In this document: positions 1 through 5,916 of the stretch, one piece after another
Layout of the letters: every line of letters begins with the position of its first letter
Position numbering within the stretch: position 1 is the first letter of the stretch
Assembly: GCA_943324925.2 (NCBI GenBank)
Contig: CALPNL020000093.1
Location: 1 to 7,590 of the forward strand
Reading direction: 5' to 3'
DNA: 7,590 nt
From: Chitinophaga pinensis
GTDB taxonomy: Bacteria > Bacteroidota > Bacteroidia > Flavobacteriales > Flavobacteriaceae
Program-made: the position numbers and the translations under genes
The notes under the pieces: generated by a model
What the model was told of the DNA's origin: nothing
The model's database searches: none
Seen by the model: the letters and a program-made list of their open reading frames with translations, nothing else

Positions 1-1058
1 TGCTTAATGTATTTTTTCCATTTATCTGGCGTAGCAGGGTCAATGTAGTAAACAATAGGTTTTAATGGTTCAATTAATTCTCCCTTTTTTTGCTTTTGAG
101 CATCCTCAGCAGATTTAGGTTCTAATCTCAAACGAACAGCAAATACTTTAGTATCTGACTTCTGAGATTCTTCTTCAAATACACCATATTGATTAGCGAA
201 AAATCCAACGCGTGCGTCAAATTCTCTCTTTCTCATTGCTTTTTTAGGCAACATTATAATCGAAGTATTGGTTTCTATAGTAACCAAACCTGCGTCTAAT
301 CCAGATGGAATATCAACTCCAATTTTTGGTGCAGGCACAGGAGAAATTCTTGGAGGGGTTGTTGTGAACGTTTTTACACTTCTAATTTCAGTGTTTATAG
401 GGAAAGTACTGATTTTTGAAATGAAAGATTTGTCTTTTTGAAACGCTTGTATGTTTAACATTTGTTTCTTGATTGGGTCTAATGAAAAGGTTTGTACATC
501 CCCATCAAATGTTGCAGTTAAATCAACAACAAAACCAGTAATTTTACCTTCAGCATCTTTTTTATAGGCTAGTATATCATAATTACCAATAATTGGATCT
601 GATGTAGAATTTTTAACCGCTTGTGCTAATGGCTTGTCATCATCTGGAGACATAATCACATAAGTGATCGATCTTAATAAAAGGTTGTGATTCAATCCTT
701 TTTCCCATCGAACTACTTGTCTGTTGATTTCTTCACCACCAAAAATACCACCACCGGCTGGAGTTTTAGAATATCTTGTGATGGTCATCATTTCAGTTCC
801 TAAAAGTGAAACAGGTATTTCAAAAAGATATTTAGTATCTATTTTATGAACATCAATTAAACCTCTTTGGGTAACAGCAGTAGAATCGATTACCTTTTTA
901 TAAGGTTTTGGTTCTTTCTTAGCATCACCTGGTTTTGCATCTGACTTTTCGTTTACAGAACCAGCTGGGCTTGAGGGTTTTCTATTTTGTGCAAATGTCT
1001 CGGAAGACACTACCAATAATAGCATTAAAGAAACAAGTGAGAGTGTTTTTTTTACCAT
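1..1058 (-). CDS. Exported zinc-dependent metalloprotease, DUF5118/DUF5117 N-terminal part (3' end outside window)
   Basis: An open frame begins with ATG at 1058 and runs without a stop to the left edge, giving 352 codons, so the C-terminus is missing. Residues 1-23 form a Sec signal peptide: two lysines, a leucine/valine core, then probable cleavage after TFA before Gln24. A short Pro/Lys/Ser-rich linker follows. Residues about 45-95 (KVIDSTAVTQRGLIDVHKID, then a TKYLFEIP-like stretch) look like DUF5118. Residues about 100-300, including the RQVVRWEKG strand and a TPPRISPVPAPKIGVDIPSG loop, look like DUF5117. In this family a DUF4953-type domain with an HExxH zinc site follows; it is not visible here, so catalytic competence cannot be judged. 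Known members are large secreted or outer-envelope proteins of Bacteroidota with poorly defined substrates. A candidate promoter lies just upstream, so it probably has its own transcript, separate from the lysoplasmalogenase gene 152 bp upstream. Family assignment rests on recall of the sequence pattern. Confidence 0.8.
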   Translation of the reverse strand, partial: MVKKTLSLVSLMLLLVVSSETFAQNRKPSSPAGSVNEKSDAKPGDAKKEPKPYKKVIDSTAVTQRGLIDVHKIDTKYLFEIPVSLLGTEMMTITRYSKTPAGGGIFGGEEINRQVVRWEKGLNHNLLLRSITYVIMSPDDDKPLAQAVKNSTSDPIIGNYDILAYKKDAEGKITGFVVDLTATFDGDVQTFSLDPIKKQMLNIQAFQKDKSFISKISTFPINTEIRSVKTFTTTPPRISPVPAPKIGVDIPSGLDAGLVTIETNTSIIMLPKKAMRKREFDARVGFFANQYGVFEEESQKSDTKVFAVRLRLEPKSAEDAQKQKKGELIEPLKPIVYYIDPATPDKWKKYIK

Positions 1059-1086
1059 TTTTGAAATTTATTAATTAGTTAGTACC

Positions 1087-1094
1087 CAAATCTA
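1087..1094 (-). promoter_or_regulatory. Candidate Bacteroidota -7 promoter element for the metalloprotease gene
   Basis: Read on the minus strand this is TAGATTTG, a full match to the Bacteroidota -7 consensus TAnnTTTG. It lies 28 bp upstream of the ATG at 1058, which would leave a leader of about 20-25 nt. No clean TTG -33 element is present at the usual distance; the closest is a GTTAA around 1113-1117. The match could be chance in AT-rich DNA, but its position in a 152-bp gap directly before a start codon supports it. Confidence 0.45.
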
Positions 1095-1210
1095 TTGATA
1101 TATTTTGAATAATTAACTATTAAGAATAATATTTTTGATAAATTAACAACTGTTGATTGAAAAGTAGATATTCGATTTACTTAGAAATTAAATACCTGAC
1201 AAAGAATAAA

Positions 1211-1903
1211 TTAGAAGTCGAAAAAATGCTGTTCTTTTTGATTGTTTAATTTTATCACCCCATAAACAATTCCAAATTGTGCAGCTAAATAAGTAGCCAT
1301 AATTAAGATTGCCGCATGATTTATAGGCTCTTGAAATTTATTAATTGCTAAAAAACTATCAGAAGCTATAAAGGCAATCGCGCCAAAAAGAATATAAAAT
1401 CTAGCACTAGTATTCCAAGAGATAAACCCTCGCCATGCGAAACCTAACATCACAGAAATTGTCAATGCATAAAAACTAACAGGAATTTGTAAAGGTCCTA
1501 AAGCAGGCAAGAGTACTTCTAAAATACTTTTTAAATAAAAAACAGTAAGAATAATTCCAAGCCAAAAAAGTGGATTTTTCCTGTAAGGTTTAGAAATTTT
1601 CAATTTGAAGAATAAGAAAATATAAAATAGATGCGCTGTTAAAAAGGAAAGTAATCCCGAGATAAAGAACCATTGATTGGTGTTAGAAAAAATTAACAAA
1701 ATATCCCCTATCCAAGAAAAAGTCAACGCCAATAACAGCAATCTTTTTGTTGGGAAGGCTTGACTTAAGTAAACATACAAAAACAAAAAAGGAATTAGAA
1801 AAGGCTTTAAACAAAGTGACAGTATATCAAAATTCAATGAAATTAGAACTATATTGATAATGGCAATAATCAAAAACCCGCTTAGAAAAAGTTCTTTTTT
1901 CAT
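1211..1903 (-). CDS. YhhN/TMEM86-family lysoplasmalogenase-like membrane protein
   Basis: This is a 230-residue, very hydrophobic protein with about eight predicted membrane segments, the usual size for the YhhN (TMEM86) family. Characterised members hydrolyse the vinyl-ether bond of lysoplasmalogens, releasing a fatty aldehyde and a glycerophospho-headgroup. The family pattern is visible: K33-P34 in the second helix, SWIGD at 63-67, H91 in a FLTAHLFYI stretch, FGAIAFIASDSFLAI at about 172-186 with S181-D182, and YLAAQ at 205-209. I chose the ATG at 1903. A TTG directly before it (1904-1906) would add one residue and is less likely. The upstream AGMO-like gene stops three bases before this ATG, so translation is probably coupled and the two enzymes probably share substrates or a pathway. 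Lysoplasmalogenase activity is inferred from the family; bacterial substrates are seldom tested. Confidence 0.85.
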   Translation of the reverse strand: MKKELFLSGFLIIAIINIVLISLNFDILSLCLKPFLIPFLFLYVYLSQAFPTKRLLLLALTFSWIGDILLIFSNTNQWFFISGLLSFLTAHLFYIFLFFKLKISKPYRKNPLFWLGIILTVFYLKSILEVLLPALGPLQIPVSFYALTISVMLGFAWRGFISWNTSARFYILFGAIAFIASDSFLAINKFQEPINHAAILIMATYLAAQFGIVYGVIKLNNQKEQHFFDF

Positions 1904-1906
1904 CAA

Positions 1907-3178
1907 TTACAGTTTTTGGGTTCTTGGAGTCGATTTTCTAAAATCAATAAACACAAAATAGAAAGTCATCAAAAAAGAAACGATAAGATAACTTAAAACA
2001 AGGTGACTACCAACCGAAATAAAGCTATTTAATCCAAACCAATCACCAAAATTGAGTACGATAAGTACTCCAAATAACAAACGGAAACCTTCCCAAAAAA
2101 GAGAGTATTTATGGGTGTCCATTAATTCAGTATAACTGTAAATTGTGATGTAGAGGAAGGCGCCGTAAATGAAGATATTGGGAAAACCTATAAATGCAAT
2201 ATTATTAAACAAATAACTAACCAATAATAAGGTGATTAGCGATTGGATTACAGACCAATAAATCAGTTTCTTGGAATTGGAGGAATTAAATTTCTCAAAC
2301 CCATAAACGTCTTTTATTTTCTTTACCGGAAATTGCTCTTCAAAATTTTCTGGTCTCCACCCTGTAGGCTTAAACCAAATGGTGAATTTATCTTTCCAGT
2401 TAGTCGCTCTCCAAGCATCAGAAATTAACAATCCTAAATGTTGAAAATTAATCCGAATGGGATTCCAAGTTTCAGCCGGTCTAGTAATTCCAAAAACGGC
2501 GGGAACTGTATCTAATTCTTCTTGAAAAGTGCCAAACATTTTATCCCAAATAATAAATATTTGAGCATGATTTTTATCCATATACTCCGGATTTATGGCA
2601 TGATGAACTCGGTGATGGGAAGGTGTAACCAAGATTTTCTCTAGGAAACCTAATTTTTTAATGTACACGGTGTGGTACCAAAATTGTAAAAACAATTGGA
2701 TTGGTAGTGTGATGATTATGACTTTTGTTGGAACACCTAAAAGAGCTGCCGGAATCAAAAGAAAGGTAAATAAATTAACAAAACTTGAAATCGATTGTCT
2801 TAACGCACATGCCAAGTTAAACTCCTCACTACTATGGTGAATGGCGTGCTTGTTCCAGAAAAAATTAATTTGATGTGCCCATCGATGTGCCCAATAACCG
2901 TAGAAATCAATTACTACAAAGGCAATGATATAAGTTGCGATTGAAGGTTCTAAATGTCCAATACTAATATGAGTGAGCAACCAATCGTAGGAAATGAAAG
3001 TGATTGTTAAACCTAAAACGTCTTTAATTGAATTCGTCATCCCGGAACTAATACTAGAAACACTATCCATCAAACGAACTTTTTTATCGTATTTGAAATA
3101 GCCATAGACCGATTCAATGACAATCATCAATAAAAAAATAGGCATTGCAATAATTAGTATTTTTCCGTACTGCTCCAT
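1907..3178 (-). CDS. Alkylglycerol monooxygenase-like (AGMO/TMEM195-type) fatty acid hydroxylase-superfamily membrane protein
   Basis: This 423-residue integral membrane protein belongs to the fatty acid hydroxylase/sterol desaturase superfamily. The diiron histidine boxes are complete: H98RWAH102, H111AIHH115 and H189RVHH193, with a further His at 169. The surroundings (FFWNKHAIHHSSEEFNLACA, then LRQS; TPSHHRVHH; IIWDKMFGTF at about 209-218) match animal AGMO far better than sterol C5-desaturases or carotenoid hydroxylases. AGMO uses tetrahydrobiopterin and O2 to cleave the O-alkyl bond of alkylglycerols and lyso-ether lipids, giving a fatty aldehyde. Membrane segments lie roughly at 6-22, 55-70, 80-96 and 132-168, with a C-terminal bundle at about 306-411. 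Position 103 is Gln, where I recall mammalian AGMO having an important Glu right after the HxxxH box. A YhhN-type lysoplasmalogenase follows with a 3-bp gap. The upstream neighbour clpS is 60 bp away behind a possible terminator. Substrate and cofactor are inferred. Confidence 0.85.
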   Translation of the reverse strand: MEQYGKILIIAMPIFLLMIVIESVYGYFKYDKKVRLMDSVSSISSGMTNSIKDVLGLTITFISYDWLLTHISIGHLEPSIATYIIAFVVIDFYGYWAHRWAHQINFFWNKHAIHHSSEEFNLACALRQSISSFVNLFTFLLIPAALLGVPTKVIIITLPIQLFLQFWYHTVYIKKLGFLEKILVTPSHHRVHHAINPEYMDKNHAQIFIIWDKMFGTFQEELDTVPAVFGITRPAETWNPIRINFQHLGLLISDAWRATNWKDKFTIWFKPTGWRPENFEEQFPVKKIKDVYGFEKFNSSNSKKLIYWSVIQSLITLLLVSYLFNNIAFIGFPNIFIYGAFLYITIYSYTELMDTHKYSLFWEGFRLLFGVLIVLNFGDWFGLNSFISVGSHLVLSYLIVSFLMTFYFVFIDFRKSTPRTQKL

Positions 3179-3200
3179 TAATTAACTCTATTTTAAAATT

Positions 3201-3226
3201 ATAAAAAGTAATGTAGTAATTACTTT
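3201..3226 (-). terminator. Possible weak intrinsic terminator after clpS
   Basis: An 8-bp perfect inverted repeat, AAAGTAAT (3205-3212) and ATTACTTT (3219-3226), flanks a 6-base loop. On the minus strand the second arm runs into a short T-rich tract (CTTTTTAT). It sits 13 bp beyond the clpS stop and before the AGMO-like gene. The stem has only one G-C pair, so it is weak. It is the best termination candidate between the housekeeping run and the ether-lipid pair. Confidence 0.4.
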
Positions 3227-3238
3227 AAAACATTAATA

Positions 3239-3514
3239 TTAAACGATTTCGGCACTTAACCCTGCTTCTAACAATTGAAGACATTGAGGAGTTAATTCTT
3301 TAATTGGTCCTGTTTTTACAGTGCATTTCCCATTATAATGTACAATCAAAGCACATTGTTCCGCTTGTTCTGGAGTGTGGCTGCAAACACGAATTAAAGT
3401 ATCAATAACATGATCAAAAGTATTTACATCGTCATTGTACATTATAATTTCATTATCAAAAGAAGCACTTTCTTTTAAAACTACTTCTTCAAGTACTTCC
3501 TCTTTTGTACTCAT
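3239..3514 (-). CDS. clpS: ATP-dependent Clp protease adaptor protein ClpS
   Basis: This 91-residue protein is the usual length for ClpS, the cytoplasmic adaptor that binds substrates with N-degron residues and delivers them to a Clp AAA+ unfoldase (ClpA or ClpC) with ClpP. After a short flexible acidic N-terminus (1-20), the core domain starts with EIIMYNDDVNTF. N27-D28-D29 correspond to the N-end-residue binding pocket (N34-D35-D36 in E. coli), and H59 in ALIVHYNGKC corresponds to H66. The pocket gatekeeper, Met40 in E. coli, is Phe33 here by position. The gene starts 28 bp after the prmA stop and is probably co-transcribed with it. No clpA or clpC lies nearby, unlike the clpS-clpA pair of proteobacteria. 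A GTAAGG stretch lies just before the ATG, but its spacing is too short for a good Shine-Dalgarno site. Confidence 0.95.
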   Translation of the reverse strand: MSTKEEVLEEVVLKESASFDNEIIMYNDDVNTFDHVIDTLIRVCSHTPEQAEQCALIVHYNGKCTVKTGPIKELTPQCLQLLEAGLSAEIV

Positions 3515-3542
3515 TGCCTTACAAATTATGATTTTCGAACTA

Positions 3543-4376
3543 CTAATTTATATATTTTAATGATACCCAGTTATTTCTCTCGAACTTTTTTACGTAGGTC
3601 AAACCTTTCTCTGTACAAGATGCATCAATAAAAGGGATATCTTCATTATAGAAACCACTTAATAATAAAATCCCCTCTTTATTTAAACAATCTACATACG
3701 TTTGCATGTCGTTCAATAAAATATTACGGTTAATATTAGCGATGATCAAATCGTATTTTTTACCTATTAATAAATCGGCATCCCCCTCATAAACTGTAAT
3801 TTGATTACAATTATTTCGTGTTGCATTTTCAATTGAATTTAGGTAACACCAATTATCGATATCGATAGCATCAATTGGTTGGGCGCCTTTCATTTCTGCT
3901 AATATTGCTAAAATTGCGGTTCCACAACCCATATCTAATGTCTTTTTTCCAGCAACATCTATTTCTAATAAGTGTTGGATCATCATATGAGTGGTTTCAT
4001 GGTGACCGGTTCCAAAGCTCATTTTGGGTTCAATAACGATATCAAATTTCGCGTCTGTTTTTGGGTGAAAAGGAGCACGAACATGACATATTCCATCTAC
4101 TTCGATGGCTTCAAAATTCTTTTCCCATTCTTCATTCCAATTGACTTGATCAATTTCTTCGATAGTATAGGAAACTTGAAATTCTGGTGAACTTAGAATG
4201 TGTAAATCGTCGAGAATATTCTCGGTCCAAAATTGTTTTTGGATATAAGCTACAATTCCTGTTTCACTGTCGATAAAGCTTTCAAAAGGCAATTCTCCTA
4301 ATTCAGCGACTAATATTTCCGATCCTAATTCTATGGGTTCCACCGAAAAATGAAATCCTAAATATATATTTGACAT
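3543..4376 (-). CDS. prmA: Ribosomal protein L11 methyltransferase
   Basis: A 277-residue cytoplasmic SAM-dependent methyltransferase that by homology trimethylates amino groups of ribosomal protein L11. Residues 1-100 form the substrate-recognition region with the NWNEEWEKNFEA stretch (79-90). The catalytic domain shows the PrmA signature FGTGHHETT (121-129), SAM motif I LDMGCGTAIL (147-156), an acidic IDID at about 171-174 for ribose binding, and IIANINRNIL (211-220), the PrmA form of the NPPY-like motif. The protein is slightly shorter than the E. coli enzyme but has all the core motifs. It lies 132 bp downstream of tpiA, the longest gap in the housekeeping run, and 28 bp upstream of clpS. 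The leader before the ATG is A-rich with no clear Shine-Dalgarno site. Confidence 0.95.
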   Translation of the reverse strand: MSNIYLGFHFSVEPIELGSEILVAELGELPFESFIDSETGIVAYIQKQFWTENILDDLHILSSPEFQVSYTIEEIDQVNWNEEWEKNFEAIEVDGICHVRAPFHPKTDAKFDIVIEPKMSFGTGHHETTHMMIQHLLEIDVAGKKTLDMGCGTAILAILAEMKGAQPIDAIDIDNWCYLNSIENATRNNCNQITVYEGDADLLIGKKYDLIIANINRNILLNDMQTYVDCLNKEGILLLSGFYNEDIPFIDASCTEKGLTYVKKFERNNWVSLKYIN

Positions 4377-4432
4377 GTTTTATTTTTATTTTTTTTCACA
4401 AAAGGCACAATAGTGAAAGTAAAAGCAACAAA

Positions 4433-4508
4433 GATTTTTTGCCACGAATTACACAAATTATCTCGAATTATAAATCAATTATCTCCTCGTCTGTTATCTT
4501 TTATCTTC
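4433..4508. repeat. Degenerate low-complexity repeat between tpiA and prmA
   Basis: Positions 4441-4484 hold four imperfect copies of an AATTA-centred unit of about 9-10 bases (CACGAATTA, CACAAATTA, CTCGAATTA, ATCAATTA). This is followed to 4508 by a pyrimidine-rich tract of TATCTT units on the plus strand, purine-rich AGATAA units on the minus strand. The 12-mer AATCAATTATCT (4473-4484) recurs exactly at 5300-5311 in the gap on the other side of tpiA. From memory, GAATT/CGTGGCAAAA-type intergenic sequences recur in Flavobacterium genomes. On the minus strand a near-match to a -7 element (TAATTTG, one base short) lies inside, so a weak promoter for prmA-clpS is possible but not supported. The rest of the 132-bp gap (4377-4432) is A/T-rich leader. 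Confidence 0.5.
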
Positions 4509-5261
4509 TTATATCCCGTTTACGATGGCTGCAAAATCTTCTGCTTTTAAAGCCGCACCTCCTATTAATCCTCCATCAACATCTGGTTTAGAGAAAATTT
4601 CTTTCGCATTTTCTGGTTTAACACTTCCTCCATATAAAATTGAAACATTTTCCGCAATAGTACTTCCATATGCTTTTCTTACCGTTTCTCTGATGAATTC
4701 ATGCATCTCTTGCGCTTGCTCTGGACTGGCAGTTTCCCCAGTTCCAATAGCCCAAACTGGCTCATAAGCCAAGACTATATTTTCCCATGAAGCAGGCTGA
4801 ATATGAAACAAACCATCCTTTAATTGGTTTTCTACAATATTAAAATGATTTCCAGATTGTCGGTCTTTCAATTCTTCGCCAAAGCAAAAAATTGCAGTCA
4901 TGTTATGACTAATCGCCGTGTTTACTTTATTGGCAATCAAGGCGTCGGTTTCATTAAAATAGGCTCTGCGTTCTGAGTGCCCTAGAATAACTGAGTTAAC
5001 TCCAATACTTTGAAGCATAGTTGCAGAAATTTCCCCTGTATATGCGCCACTTTCTGCTTGATGCATATTTTGTGCCGCTACTCCAATATTGGTATATTCT
5101 AAATGACTAACAGCCGATTGTAAATTAACGAATGTCGGTGCAACAATAATTTGAACTTCTTTATCTGTTGGTAATTTATCTATTAATTCATTCAGTAAAT
5201 CTTCTGTTTCCTCTGAATTTTTATGCATCTTCCAGTTTCCTGCTACAATTTTAGTTCTCAT
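4509..5261 (-). CDS. tpiA: Triosephosphate isomerase
   Basis: A 250-residue cytoplasmic TIM-barrel enzyme of full family length that interconverts dihydroxyacetone phosphate and glyceraldehyde 3-phosphate in glycolysis and gluconeogenesis. All catalytic parts are visible: N9 and K11 in AGNWKMHK, H95 in VILGHSERR, E167 in AYEPVWAIGTG (the start of the phosphate-gripping loop 6), YGGSV at 210-214 and the phosphate-binding DGGLIGGAAL at 229-238. The ATG at 5261 gives the standard N-terminus with the first beta strand starting at residue 4. It lies 91 bp after the TlpA-like gene and 132 bp before prmA; both gaps contain purine-rich low-complexity DNA. It is probably expressed as part of the longer transcript, since I see no -7 consensus directly upstream. 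Nothing in it is unusual. Confidence 0.98.
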   Translation of the reverse strand: MRTKIVAGNWKMHKNSEETEDLLNELIDKLPTDKEVQIIVAPTFVNLQSAVSHLEYTNIGVAAQNMHQAESGAYTGEISATMLQSIGVNSVILGHSERRAYFNETDALIANKVNTAISHNMTAIFCFGEELKDRQSGNHFNIVENQLKDGLFHIQPASWENIVLAYEPVWAIGTGETASPEQAQEMHEFIRETVRKAYGSTIAENVSILYGGSVKPENAKEIFSKPDVDGGLIGGAALKAEDFAAIVNGI

Positions 5262-5285
5262 TATTGATGTTTAATTTTTGTTTAT

Positions 5286-5352
5286 TTATTTTATTCGAGA
5301 ATCAATTATCTATTATCTATTTGTCTAATAACTAGTCTCAATTTTCTTATCT
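5286..5352. repeat. Purine-rich low-complexity spacer between the TlpA-like gene and tpiA
   Basis: Immediately after the TlpA-like stop codon, the minus strand reads as irregular AGA/ATAGAT/AGAC units (AATAGATAATAGATAATTGA and similar). It shares the exact 12-mer AATCAATTATCT (plus strand 5300-5311) and a nearby ATTCGAG-type element with the gap on the other side of tpiA. The stretch has no coding potential and no stable hairpin. It looks like replicated or slipping spacer DNA more than a protein-binding site. Confidence 0.4.
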
Positions 5353-5847
5353 CTATTTCTGATCATTCAAGGTTTTCTGAATCAAATCAAAATCAGTTTC
5401 TATCGCTCTATACAAGCTAATTTTTGATTTTTTATTAATCACAATATACCTTGGAATCCAGTCCAATTCAAGTGACTTCCCAAAGGTACCTTTCATTCCG
5501 TCTTTAACTAAATAGTGTTCGCCTTTTAATTCGTGTTTTTCAATTCCTTCTTTCCATTTGTCGAACGTTTTATCACAGGAAAAAAATACATAAACCACCT
5601 CTGGATTGTTTTTTTGTAGGTCTTTAATTTTTGGCATTGCCTTTACACAATCGCCACACCAAGAAGCCCAAAATTCTAATACTACCGTTTTACCTTTGTA
5701 TTTTTCCACTATCGATTGGAATGAAACTTCCGATCCATCTATTGCAATAACTTTTTCAGCTAACGTTTCTTGGGAAAATTCTTTTTTTTGAGCTTTAGAA
5801 CAAGAAAATGAAGCTAAGGCAACGAAAAGGGCAATTGTTTTTTTCAT
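5353..5847 (-). CDS. TlpA-family exported thioredoxin-like protein
   Basis: A 164-residue exported thioredoxin-fold protein. Residues 1-19 are a signal sequence (MKKTIALFVALASFSCSKA). Cys16 could act as a lipid attachment site, but the residues before it (ASFS) fit the lipobox poorly, while SKA before Gln20 fits signal peptidase I. The domain from about 25 to 160 has the TlpA/ResA opening, strand TVVLEFWASW, active site WCGDC (C64, C67) and the cis-proline P132 in WIPRYIVI. An extra Cys91 follows strand VVYVFFSCD. Such proteins usually reduce periplasmic disulfides, for example in cytochrome c maturation, or act as extracytoplasmic oxidoreductases; the partner is unknown here. The gene lies 69 bp downstream of a membrane protein that carries its own thioredoxin-like CxxC domain, so the two are likely partners in one redox process. 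No dedicated promoter was recognised. Confidence 0.88.
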   Translation of the reverse strand: MKKTIALFVALASFSCSKAQKKEFSQETLAEKVIAIDGSEVSFQSIVEKYKGKTVVLEFWASWCGDCVKAMPKIKDLQKNNPEVVYVFFSCDKTFDKWKEGIEKHELKGEHYLVKDGMKGTFGKSLELDWIPRYIVINKKSKISLYRAIETDFDLIQKTLNDQK

Positions 5848-5916
5848 TATTGGGATTTGTTATTTATTTGAAAACTGATTAATCCTTAAACTATATATTC
5901 GATTTACTATTAAATT

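Noticed and set aside
1147..1155. Palindrome CAACTGTTG in the gap before the metalloprotease gene
   Set aside because: It has nine bases with no room for a loop and no T-run, so it is not a terminator; there is no further evidence for an operator.
1904..1906. TTG as the start of the lysoplasmalogenase-like gene
   Set aside because: An ATG follows directly; the TTG adds only one residue and ATG is the more likely initiator.
2243..2428. Plus-strand open frame opposite the AGMO-like gene
   Set aside because: It lies entirely within a strongly supported minus-strand gene, and its translation resembles no family I recognise.
3972..4190. Plus-strand open frame opposite prmA
   Set aside because: It is antisense to conserved PrmA motifs with no sign of independent coding.
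4394..4418. Inverted repeat TTTCAC/GTGAAA before prmA
   Set aside because: The six-base stem has a 13-base loop, and on the minus strand it is followed by A residues, not T, so it is not a terminator; it is too weak to call a regulatory structure.
4370..4767. Two plus-strand open frames (4370-4591 and 4525-4767) over tpiA and its downstream gap
   Set aside because: They overlap each other and the tpiA C-terminus in antisense; the first begins at the prmA start region and consists mostly of low-complexity spacer.
5606..5791. Plus-strand open frame opposite the TlpA-like gene
   Set aside because: It is antisense to the WCGDC region and shows no family resemblance.
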